A stretch of DNA of 64,000 nucleotides from Mycobacterium sp. ELW1 (lineage in GTDB: Bacteria > Actinomycetota > Actinomycetes > Mycobacteriales > Mycobacteriaceae). Position numbers and translations under genes: made by a program. The stretch spans positions 4,960,001 through 5,024,000 of the forward strand of contig NZ_CP032155.1 in the NCBI RefSeq assembly GCF_008329905.1. Reading direction: 5' to 3'. Below are positions 55,885-63,216 of this stretch, in pieces (position 1 is the first letter of the stretch; every line of letters starts with the position of its first letter). Under the pieces are notes generated by a model. That model was not told where the DNA came from. It saw only the letters and a program-made list of their open reading frames with translations, and did not search any database.

Positions 55885-56127
55885 ATGCAGACCAAGATCG
55901 TTCTTGGCGCTCCCCTGCTGATCGCGGTCGCGAGCGTGGTGCTGGCCGTCCCGGCGGCGGCCCGTCCGGCGCAATGCACTGATACCGGCCCGAGCACGAC
56001 GGTGTGCGAGACGCCCGGGCACGCCGCGATCGTCACGTCACCCAACCCGGCCCTGCAGAATCCGCTGGCCGGCTGGGGCTACGGCGGCTTCGGCATCGGA
56101 CTGGGCGGCATCTTCATCGGCCTCTGA
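55885..56127 (+). CDS. Small secreted Cys-pair protein B (80 aa)
   Basis: An 80-residue protein with a signal peptide (residues 1-27, cleavage after AAARP-like Ala/Pro) and a mature part carrying CTDTGPSTTVCETPGH. This is the C-x-D-T-G-x-S-T...C-x-T-P-G pattern of its upstream neighbour, with a shorter loop. The C-terminus is Gly-rich and hydrophobic (WGYGGFGIGLGG), which may associate with the membrane. AAGGAGG lies 7 nt upstream of ATG 55885. Likely a tandem duplication product of the preceding gene. Function unknown. Confidence 0.68.
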   Translation: MQTKIVLGAPLLIAVASVVLAVPAAARPAQCTDTGPSTTVCETPGHAAIVTSPNPALQNPLAGWGYGGFGIGLGGIFIGL

Positions 56128-56181
56128 GCTTTCGGTTACCCTAACTTTTCAGTTTGAGTGACCAGATAGAAAGCTCGGCGG

Positions 56182-57405
56182 TTGGCACAGGTGACGCGGG
56201 CCCGCACTGCGGGCTGGTATCTGCTCGGCCCCGCGTTCGTCGCGGCGATCGCCTACGTCGATCCGGGCAATGTCGCGGCCAACATCAGCGCCGGCGCCCA
56301 GTTCGGATTTCTGCTGGTGTGGGTGATCGTCATGGCCAACGTGATGGCCGGACTGGTCCAATACCTGTCGGCCAAACTCGGTCTGGTCACCGGGCGCACC
56401 TTGCCCGAAGCGGTTCGGGACCACACCCGCACACCGACCCGCATCGGGTACTGGCTGCAAGCCGAGCTGGTGGCGATCGCCACCGACGTCGCCGAGGTGG
56501 TCGGCGGTGCCATCGCACTGCGACTGCTCTTCGGCCTGCCGTTCCTGGTCGGCGGGGTGATCACCGGCGTGGTGTCGCTGATATTGCTGGCCGTGCAGGA
56601 CCGTCGCGGCCAGCGAGTGTTCGAGCGGGTGATCACCGGCCTGCTGTTGGTCATCGCAATCGGCTTCCTGTCCAGCCTCTTCGTCCGAACGCCGCCGGTC
56701 GCGGATGTGGTGGGCGGCCTGCTGCCCCGCTTCGACGGCCCGGAAAGCGTGCTGCTGGCCACCGCCATGCTCGGCGCCACCGTGATGCCGCACGCGGTCT
56801 ACCTGCATTCCGGCCTCGCCCGCGACCGGCACGGCCACCCCGAGGCGGGCGCCCCGCGGGCCCGGCTGCTGCGGATCACGCGGTGGGACGTCAGCATCGC
56901 CATGCTGGTCGCGGGTGCGGTCAACATGTCGATGCTGCTGATCGCGGCGACCAACCTGCAGGGCCGTGACGACACCGACTCCATCGAAGGTGCACACGCC
57001 GCTGTCCGCGACGCGCTGGGGCCAGGAGTCGCACTGCTTTTCGCGATCGGACTGCTGGCCTCGGGCCTGGCGTCGACGTCGGTCGGTGCCTACGCCGGGG
57101 CGATGATCATGCAGGGGTTGCTGCGTAAGACGTTCCCGTTGCTGGTGCGCAGGCTCGTCACGCTGATCCCGGCGCTGGTGGTGCTGGGCGTCGGCATCGA
57201 TCCCAGCCGCGCGCTGGTCATCTCCCAGGTGGTGCTGTCGTTCGGGATCCCGTTCGCGCTGGTGCCGCTGATCCGGCTGACCAGCAAGTCCACGCTGATG
57301 GGAGCCGATGTGAACAGCCGGGTGACCACGGCGTTCGGCTGGGCTGTCGCCGCGGTGATTACGCTGCTGAACGTGGTACTGATCTATCTGACCCTCACGC
57401 ACTGA
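56182..57405 (+). CDS. mntH: Nramp-family Mn2+/metal transporter MntH
   Basis: A 407-residue proton-coupled divalent metal transporter with about 11 membrane helices. The metal site motifs are intact: DPGNVAANI in helix 1 (near residue 27) and MPHAVYLHSG in helix 6 (near 200). TTG 56182 begins the protein directly before the first helix; the Shine-Dalgarno sequence is poor. The 55-bp upstream gap contains GGTTACCCTAAC and an AACT/AGTT half-repeat, which may be a metal-repressor (MntR-like) site, but the match is weak. By order it is Rv0924c. The next gene starts 10 bp after its stop. Confidence 0.93.
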   Translation: MAQVTRARTAGWYLLGPAFVAAIAYVDPGNVAANISAGAQFGFLLVWVIVMANVMAGLVQYLSAKLGLVTGRTLPEAVRDHTRTPTRIGYWLQAELVAIATDVAEVVGGAIALRLLFGLPFLVGGVITGVVSLILLAVQDRRGQRVFERVITGLLLVIAIGFLSSLFVRTPPVADVVGGLLPRFDGPESVLLATAMLGATVMPHAVYLHSGLARDRHGHPEAGAPRARLLRITRWDVSIAMLVAGAVNMSMLLIAATNLQGRDDTDSIEGAHAAVRDALGPGVALLFAIGLLASGLASTSVGAYAGAMIMQGLLRKTFPLLVRRLVTLIPALVVLGVGIDPSRALVISQVVLSFGIPFALVPLIRLTSKSTLMGADVNSRVTTAFGWAVAAVITLLNVVLIYLTLTH

Positions 57406-57414
57406 CTCGGCTCG

Positions 57415-58488
57415 ATGTCGCCGACCCCCCGGCTCCCCCGGCACCCGTACTTCGCCTACGGGTCCAACCTCTGCGTGCAGCAGATGGCCCGGCGCTGTCC
57501 CGAGGCCGCCGACCCCCGGCCGGCGACCCTGGCCGACCACGACTGGCTGATCAACGAGAGGGGCGTCGCGACCGTCGAACCCTTCGCGGGCAGCGAGGTC
57601 CACGGGGTGCTGTGGTGGCTGACCGACCACGACCTGGCCACCCTGGACAGCGCCGAAGGCGTCCCGGTGCGTTACCGCCGCGACCGGTTGACCGTGCAGA
57701 CCGCCGACGGCCCCGCCCCGGCCTGGGTGTACATCGACCACCGCACCGAACCGGGCCCACCCCGGCCGGGCTATCTGGAACGCATCATCGACGGAGCACA
57801 ACACCACGGCCTGCCACAGCGGTGGGTCGACTTTCTGCGCCGCTGGGACCCCGCACACTGGCCGCGGCCGCTGGCATCGAACAAGACTGGACCACAATCC
57901 CTTTCGGAGCTGCTCGCCGATCCGTCGGTCGTCGAGGTGAGCCGGCTGCGGTCGCGGTTCGGGTTCCTGGCCATCCACGGCGGCGGCCTGGAGCAGATGA
58001 CCGACGTGATCGCCGAACGAGCCGCCGACGCGGCCGGGGCGTCGCTGTATCTGCTGCGCCACCCCAAGGACTACCCGCATCACCTGCCGTCGGCGCGCTA
58101 TCTCGGGGCCGAATCAGACCGTCTTGCCGCGTTTCTCGATCACGTCGACGTGGCGGTCTCCCTGCACGGGTACGGGCGCATCGGCCGCAGCACCGAGCTG
58201 CTGGCCGGTGGCGGCAACCGAGAACTGGCCGACCACCTGGCCGCCCACATCGAGCTGCCCGGCTACCGCATCGTCACCGACCTCGACGCGATCCCCGCCG
58301 AGTTGCGCGGCCTGCATCCGAACAACCCGGTCAACCGGGTCAGCGGCGGTGGCACGCAGCTGGAATTGCCGACGCGGGTGCGCGGCATCAGCCCGCGCAG
58401 TCAACCACCGAATGCCGATGGCCTGTCCCCCGTGACGTCGGCACTGGTGCAAGGCCTGGTCACCGCAGCGCACGCCTGGGCGCTCTAA
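57415..58488 (+). CDS. Gamma-glutamylcyclotransferase-like domain fused to a poly-gamma-glutamate hydrolase-like domain
   Basis: A 357-residue two-domain protein. Residues about 10-150 form a gamma-glutamylcyclotransferase-like fold, with FAYGSNLCVQQMARR (substrate loop) near residue 13 and VHGVLWWLTDHDLATLDSAEG carrying the catalytic Glu region. Residues about 160-355 match the PGA-hydrolase family, with the metal His in FGFLAIHGGGLEQMTD near 184 and VAVSLHGYGR near 247. Both domains act on gamma-glutamyl bonds, so a single enzyme on a gamma-glutamyl peptide or polymer is plausible. The positional equivalent is Rv0923c. It follows mntH by 10 bp and is probably co-transcribed. Confidence 0.82.
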   Translation: MSPTPRLPRHPYFAYGSNLCVQQMARRCPEAADPRPATLADHDWLINERGVATVEPFAGSEVHGVLWWLTDHDLATLDSAEGVPVRYRRDRLTVQTADGPAPAWVYIDHRTEPGPPRPGYLERIIDGAQHHGLPQRWVDFLRRWDPAHWPRPLASNKTGPQSLSELLADPSVVEVSRLRSRFGFLAIHGGGLEQMTDVIAERAADAAGASLYLLRHPKDYPHHLPSARYLGAESDRLAAFLDHVDVAVSLHGYGRIGRSTELLAGGGNRELADHLAAHIELPGYRIVTDLDAIPAELRGLHPNNPVNRVSGGGTQLELPTRVRGISPRSQPPNADGLSPVTSALVQGLVTAAHAWAL

Positions 58489-58578
58489 CCGTCCGGAATA
58501 CGAACTCCAGCAGTCGAATCGGTTAACGACGACCCCGTCTGGTACGCATCGACCCGACATTGCGCCAGGATCCACCGT

Positions 58579-59670
58579 GTGGCCGACGTCGACTTCTCGC
58601 TGCTGGACCTGCCCCGCGAGACCCCACCGCCGAATCCGGACGCCTATCTGCGCGCGGCGATGGCCTGGCATTTCGGCACCGACACCGGCTCCCCGTACTG
58701 GCTGCGGACGGCAGGCCGCCTGGACTTCGATCCGCTCACCGACGTCCGGACTTTCGCCGACCTGCGCCGGTTCCCGAATCTGGTCAACGAATTACGCGAC
58801 GTCCCGGCGCACGACCTGATCCCGCGCGGCTACGGCACACCGGCGCCGGTTCCGCTGATCTTCGAATCCGGCGGCACGACAGGGGCGCCCAAGCGGACAG
58901 CGCAGCTGCCGGACTGGGTGGCGCAGGTGGTCGACTGGCAGACCGACGATTTCTCCTCCGCCGGGTTCGTACCCGGCGGCGGCTTCCTGTGCCTCATGCC
59001 CAGCGGCCCGCACGGTGTGGGTTACTTCTCCAGAGCGGTGTCCGCCCGGCTCGGCTCGATCTGTCACACGGTCGATCTCGATCCCCGCTGGGTCAAGAAA
59101 CTCATCGCCCGTGGCGCAGCGGCCGAGATGTCGGCCTACCTGAACCACCTTCTCGAACAAGCCGAATACGTTCTGCGCAGCCAGCACATCGTCAACCTGC
59201 ACACCACTCCCCCACTGCTGGACGCGATCGCGCGTAACGACACCCTCACTGCGCTGGTCGGGGACACGGTTCGCTTCATCATGCTCAGCGGTGCGCATGT
59301 GGACCCAGACACCCTCGACGTGCTGCGTGACGTGTTCCCGGCCACCGTGATCGCGATGGTGTTCGGCAGCACAATGATCCTGTCGCAGGCCCAAACCAGA
59401 ACCGCCGGTGAGCGATTCGTGTTCGACCCGCGCAGCCCCTACGTCGTGTTCCGGGTGGTCGATCCGGACACCGGCGAGCCGGTCGGCTACGGCGAACGCG
59501 GCCAGGTGGTGATGAACCACATCAGCAAGGGCATGTTCATTCCCAACAACCTCGAGCGGGACACCGCAATCAGGCTGCCCGGCCCCGACGGCCACATCGG
59601 CGACTCGGTCGCCGAGGTCGCACCCGTCGACACCCTCGACGGCGAGGCCGTGATCGAGGGCGTGTACTGA
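58579..59670 (+). CDS. Adenylate-forming enzyme of the LuxE/EhpF-like type
   Basis: A 363-residue protein with ANL-superfamily features but shorter than FadD enzymes because the C-terminal CoA domain is lacking. The P-loop-like ESGGTTGAPKRTAQ is near residue 96, a Leu-Ser-Gly-Ala-His segment near 236, FGSTMILSQAQ near 260 and GERGQVVMNHISKG near 305. This matches phenazine-pathway EhpF-like activating enzymes and, more distantly, LuxE. It should activate a carboxylic acid as the adenylate without making a CoA ester. The start is GTG 58579. It precedes a LuxC-like reductase by 2 bp, and the two form an operon. Confidence 0.78.
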   Translation: MADVDFSLLDLPRETPPPNPDAYLRAAMAWHFGTDTGSPYWLRTAGRLDFDPLTDVRTFADLRRFPNLVNELRDVPAHDLIPRGYGTPAPVPLIFESGGTTGAPKRTAQLPDWVAQVVDWQTDDFSSAGFVPGGGFLCLMPSGPHGVGYFSRAVSARLGSICHTVDLDPRWVKKLIARGAAAEMSAYLNHLLEQAEYVLRSQHIVNLHTTPPLLDAIARNDTLTALVGDTVRFIMLSGAHVDPDTLDVLRDVFPATVIAMVFGSTMILSQAQTRTAGERFVFDPRSPYVVFRVVDPDTGEPVGYGERGQVVMNHISKGMFIPNNLERDTAIRLPGPDGHIGDSVAEVAPVDTLDGEAVIEGVY

Positions 59671-59672
59671 TC

Positions 59673-61037
59673 GTGATCGACCTGCCCGGCCTGGTATCGA
59701 ACGGTGAATACCGTTCCCGCAGAACCGAAATCATTACCGACACCGCCGGGGTACCGGTGGCCGAGCTGAGCCTGGCGCCACCGCTCTACATCGCGCGGAC
59801 CATCGCAGCGCAGCGCAAGACCACGCCACTGCCCGTCGATCAACGACGGGCCGCGCTGCACAAGGCCGGCGCGGCATTCGTCGGCTCGGTCGCCGGGCTG
59901 GACTTCGAATCGTATGTGCGCCTGGCAAGCCGGGTTTCGGGGCTACCGATCGCCGTGACGCGCGCCCAGGCCATCGACGTGAGCGCGGCCGTCGCCGCCG
60001 CGTTCGACTCGGTGCTCCCGGCCCGGCCCGTCGGTGCGGTTCCGGATTGGGCGGCGGTGCCACCCGGGCAACCCGGTGCGATCTGGTCGCGACGCGGTGA
60101 GGTGTTCGGGGTGCACGCCTCCGGCAATGCGCCCGGCGTCCACGGGCTGTGGCCGCAGGCGCTCGCCTTGGGGTACCGGGTGGCGATCCGGCCGTCGCGG
60201 CGTGAGCCGTTCACCGCGCACCGGCTCGTCACGGTGTTGCGGGACGCGGGATTCCGCGACGACGACGTGACCTACCTCCCCACCGACCACGCCGGAGCCG
60301 ACGAGATCATCAACTCGGCCGACCTCGCCCTGGTGTACGGCGGCGACGACGTGGTCGCCAAGTACAGCGGCGACCCGAAGGTCTTCGTCAACGGTCCGGG
60401 CCGCACCAAGATCGTGCTGACGGCCGAGCAGGACTGGCGCAAGCACCTGGACATCATCGTCGACTCGATCGCCCGGCTCGGCGGCATGGCCTGTGTCAAC
60501 ACCACCGCCGTACTCGTCGAGGGTGACGCGGCGGGATTGGCCGCAGCGATCGCGCAGCGGTTGCACACCATCGAGGCACTGCCCGCCGACGACGAGCGCG
60601 CGGTCCTACCCACCCAGGCGCTGGCGAGTGCCCAGGCCATCGCGAGACGTGTCGCCGCGCGGGCGGCGGGCAGCACCGCGCTGCTCGGCGCCGACCAGAT
60701 CGTGGCTGCCTTCGGTGACGGCCGGGCGGCCCTGCGTCCGGCCGTGCATCTGCTCGCCGGCCCTGATCCCGAGAAACTCGGCACCGAGCTGCCGTTCCCC
60801 TGCGTGTGGATCGCTCCGTGGGAGCGTGCGGCCGGCATCGCCGTGTTGCGCAATTCGCTGGTGGTCGGCGCGTTCACCGAGGACGACAGCCTGGTGACCG
60901 CACTGCTCGACGAGCCCACGATCGCCAACGTGTACCGCGGCCAGGTACCGACCTACTACACGGCGACCGGGCTGCCCCACGACGGCTTTCTGGCCGACTT
61001 CCTGATGCGCACGAAGGGGTTCATCAGCCGCGGATGA
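59673..61037 (+). CDS. LuxC/aldehyde dehydrogenase-like acyl reductase
   Basis: A 454-residue aldehyde dehydrogenase-superfamily protein of the LuxC/acyl-CoA reductase type. Residues about 110-160 (GEVFGVHASGNAPGVHGLWP) form the nucleotide side. The catalytic Cys is Cys274 in RLGGMACVNTTAVL. The closing LRNSLVVGAFTEDDS and TGLPHDGFLADFLM are intact. In the LuxE-LuxC and EhpF-EhpG systems such enzymes reduce an activated acyl group to an aldehyde with NAD(P)H. Starting at GTG 59673, it is coupled to the adenylation gene (2-bp gap), so together they may convert a carboxylic acid to an aldehyde. The substrate is unknown. Confidence 0.8.
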   Translation: MIDLPGLVSNGEYRSRRTEIITDTAGVPVAELSLAPPLYIARTIAAQRKTTPLPVDQRRAALHKAGAAFVGSVAGLDFESYVRLASRVSGLPIAVTRAQAIDVSAAVAAAFDSVLPARPVGAVPDWAAVPPGQPGAIWSRRGEVFGVHASGNAPGVHGLWPQALALGYRVAIRPSRREPFTAHRLVTVLRDAGFRDDDVTYLPTDHAGADEIINSADLALVYGGDDVVAKYSGDPKVFVNGPGRTKIVLTAEQDWRKHLDIIVDSIARLGGMACVNTTAVLVEGDAAGLAAAIAQRLHTIEALPADDERAVLPTQALASAQAIARRVAARAAGSTALLGADQIVAAFGDGRAALRPAVHLLAGPDPEKLGTELPFPCVWIAPWERAAGIAVLRNSLVVGAFTEDDSLVTALLDEPTIANVYRGQVPTYYTATGLPHDGFLADFLMRTKGFISRG

Positions 61038-61054
61038 TCTGGGCGGGGTCACAC

Positions 61055-61089
61055 CCATCCAAGCGTTCGGGTGCTCCGAATACCGGATG
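61055..61089 (+). promoter_or_regulatory. SigK-type promoter of the DUF1365-sigK-rskA operon
   Basis: CCATCC (61055-61060) and CCGAAT (61076-61081) are the exact -35 and -10 hexamers reported for SigK in M. tuberculosis, here 15 nt apart. GTG 61089 lies 8 nt past the -10, giving a leaderless start. This fits autoregulation of sigK. Confidence 0.65.
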
Positions 61090-61871
61090 TGGAACCGACA
61101 AGCACCCTCACAGGCCGCCCGACGACCGCGCTGTACCGGACCCGCATCACACAACTGCACAGGTCACCGGTGCACCACCACACCGAGCGCTGCAGCTACA
61201 GCTGGTACGTCGACATCGATGACCTGCCGCGGCTGCCCCGGTGGCTGCAGCCCTTCGCCCGCTTCGAGGGCGCCGACCACTTCCACGGGGCGCCTGACGA
61301 CACCTTGCGCCAGCGGGTCGACGCGGTTCTGGCCGACCATGGCGTCCACCTGCCGGGTGGCCGGATCACCGCGCTGCTCCTGCCGCGCGTGCTGGGCCGG
61401 GCCTGCAACCCGCTGAGCCTGTTCTGGTGTCACGACGCCCAGGGCGTGCTGCGCTGTGTGCTCGCCGAGATGCAGTACGGCGGGCGTCGGCACGCCTACC
61501 TGCTGCCACCGGGTGAATACACCTCCCCTTTCGACGGGTCGGGCGGCGGCCAGTACGTGATCCAGGCGCCGTTGCCCGACGAGGAAGTGGACCTGCGGAT
61601 GTCGCTGTTCCGCGACCACGAGACGGCGCTGGTCGCCACGGTTCGTGGCACTCGGCGGCCCGCCACCGCCGCGCAGATCCTGCGGCTGCAGGTGACGGCG
61701 CCGCTGGCTCCGCAGATGACCGCGCTGAGCATGCGCGTGCACGACTTCGTGTTGCGGCTGCGCGGCGTCCCGGCGATACCGCGACCCGTCGAGCAGCTGG
61801 AACGCTCGCCGCACACCGTGGCCATCCGTCCCGGCTGGACCGCGCAGAAATGTTCGTGGATGCCATCGTGA
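61089..61871 (+). CDS. DUF1365 family protein (Rv0448c-like)
   Basis: A 260-residue protein of the DUF1365 family, usually linked to cyclopropane fatty acid or cyclised lipid enzymes. ALYRTRITQLHRSPVHHHTERCSYSWYVDID is near the N-terminus, LPRVLGRACNPLSLFWCHDAQG near residue 95 and the C-terminal VHDFVLRLRGVPAIP near 220. GTG 61089 is chosen from the SigK promoter position; the open frame extends to GTG 61071, which lies inside the promoter. The stop overlaps sigK by 4 bp (GTGA). In M. tuberculosis this gene lies between an FAD oxidoreductase and ufaA1 in the sigK locus; both are missing here. Confidence 0.84.
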   Translation: MEPTSTLTGRPTTALYRTRITQLHRSPVHHHTERCSYSWYVDIDDLPRLPRWLQPFARFEGADHFHGAPDDTLRQRVDAVLADHGVHLPGGRITALLLPRVLGRACNPLSLFWCHDAQGVLRCVLAEMQYGGRRHAYLLPPGEYTSPFDGSGGGQYVIQAPLPDEEVDLRMSLFRDHETALVATVRGTRRPATAAQILRLQVTAPLAPQMTALSMRVHDFVLRLRGVPAIPRPVEQLERSPHTVAIRPGWTAQKCSWMPS

Positions 61872-62488
61872 CATCTGCGGCCGGAGGGGCCGTTAGGCTA
61901 CGCGACGATGCCAGCAACATGTGGATGGCGGCGTTGACGACCGCGGCTGCTGAACTCGACGCACTTCTGCGCCGAGTCGCTCAGCGCGACGCCGATGCCT
62001 TTGCCTCTTTTTACGACGCCACCCGTTCGCGGGTGTACGGACTGGTCACCCGCGTACTGCGGGACCAGGGCTACAGCGAAGAGACGACCCAGGACGTCTA
62101 CCTGCAGGTATGGCGGACCGCGGAAAGCTACGACCCGGCCTCGGGCAGCGCGGTTGCGTGGCTGCTGACGCTGGCGCACCGCCGCGCCGTGGACCGGGTC
62201 CGCTCCGAGCAGGCCGCCACGCAGCGCGAGTCCCGGTATGGCGCGGCCAGCGTCGAGCCGCCGCTGGACCACGTCGCCGACGCGGTGATCACCGAAGACG
62301 AACGGCGACAGGTGACCGCCTGCCTCGACGGGCTCACCGAAGTACAGCGCGAGTGCATCGAACTGGCCTATTACCAAGGAATGACCTACGTGCAGGTGTC
62401 GGAGCGCCTGGCCGCCAACCTGGCTACGGTGAAGTCCCGAATGCGCGATGCGCTTCGTGGCCTGCGTAATTGTTTGGGTGTGCGATGA
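61868..62488 (+). CDS. sigK: ECF RNA polymerase sigma factor SigK
   Basis: A 206-residue ECF sigma factor. Region 2 (about 42-100) includes FASFYDATRSRVYGLVTRVLRDQGYSEETTQDVYLQVWR, region 2.4 follows with WLLTLAHRRAVDRVRSEQ, and region 4 (about 145-200) contains CIELAYYQGMTYVQVSERLAANLATVKSRMRDAL, the -35-reading HTH. In M. tuberculosis SigK drives the mpt70/mpt83 antigen genes and its own locus. GTG 61868 overlaps the DUF1365 stop (GTGA) and favours coupling; ATG 61919 would give a shorter N-terminus, closer to the M. tuberculosis protein. The rskA ATG overlaps its stop. Confidence 0.92.
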   Translation: MTSAAGGAVRLRDDASNMWMAALTTAAAELDALLRRVAQRDADAFASFYDATRSRVYGLVTRVLRDQGYSEETTQDVYLQVWRTAESYDPASGSAVAWLLTLAHRRAVDRVRSEQAATQRESRYGAASVEPPLDHVADAVITEDERRQVTACLDGLTEVQRECIELAYYQGMTYVQVSERLAANLATVKSRMRDALRGLRNCLGVR

Positions 62489-63216
62489 CTGAACCACACG
62501 AAAGCGACTTGCTGGAGCTGGCGGTGCCGTATGCGCTGCATGCGGTGTCCGACGCTGAGCGCGACGAGATCGAGGACCGCCTGGCACGGCTGGCGCGGCC
62601 CGAAGCCGACGCGTTCTACGACGAGGTGCGGGCCGTCCGCGAGACGATGGCCGTCGTCTCCGCGGTCAGCGCCAGTGAACCGCCTGAGGATCTGCGGCGC
62701 CGGCTGTTGTCCGCGGTGGCCGATGACAACGTGCGCAGTCTGCCTGTGGCTCAACCTGATTCGACCGGCAATCGCTGGCGGGGCCCGGTGTTGGCGGTGG
62801 CGGCGGCGCTGGTGATCGGCCTGGGCGCCGTTGGCGTCGGCATCGCATTGCGCCCGGAACCGGCGAAAGTGTCGACCGCGCAGCAGGTCTTCGCCGCGCC
62901 CGACGTGCACACCATCTCCGGTGCGATCCCGGGCGGCGGCACCGCGACGGTGGTGTTCTCCCGTGAGAAGAACGCCGGCGTGCTGGTGATGAACGACGTG
63001 CCGAAACCGGCACCGGGCACGGTGTATCAGATGTGGCTGGTCAGCAACAGCGGCGCCACGTCCGCCGGGACGATGGACGACAAGGCGGTGACGCCGTCGA
63101 CGACGGCGGTGCTGCCGGATCTCGGCGGGTCCACGGCGCTGAAGTTCACCGTCGAACCCGGAGCAGGCTCGCCGCAGCCGACCGGCCAGGTCGTGGCCGA
63201 ACTTCCGCTGGTCTAA
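62485..63216 (+). CDS. rskA: Anti-sigma-K factor RskA
   Basis: A 243-residue anti-sigma factor. The N-terminal cytosolic anti-sigma domain (about 1-80) has LLELAVPYALHAVSDAERDEIEDRL and VRETMAVVSAVSASEPPEDL. One membrane helix (about 95-117) follows, then an extracytoplasmic domain (about 118-243) with PAPGTVYQMWLVSNSG and a C-terminal AGSPQPTGQVVAELPL. RskA holds SigK inactive until regulated proteolysis removes it. ATG 62485 overlaps the sigK stop, tying its dose to SigK. Its 3' end overlaps the convergent carboxylate-amine ligase by 4 bp. Confidence 0.93.
   Translation: MTEPHESDLLELAVPYALHAVSDAERDEIEDRLARLARPEADAFYDEVRAVRETMAVVSAVSASEPPEDLRRRLLSAVADDNVRSLPVAQPDSTGNRWRGPVLAVAAALVIGLGAVGVGIALRPEPAKVSTAQQVFAAPDVHTISGAIPGGGTATVVFSREKNAGVLVMNDVPKPAPGTVYQMWLVSNSGATSAGTMDDKAVTPSTTAVLPDLGGSTALKFTVEPGAGSPQPTGQVVAELPLV

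Noticed and set aside
56128..56181. A clear MntR box upstream of mntH
   Set aside because: GGTTACCCTAAC and AACT/AGTT are present but symmetry and match are too weak to call an operator.
56149..58083. A 644-codon minus-strand frame opposite mntH and the fusion gene
   Set aside because: Shadow frame rich in His, Gln, Asp and Arg; no motif, while the plus strand shows transporter helices and catalytic motifs.
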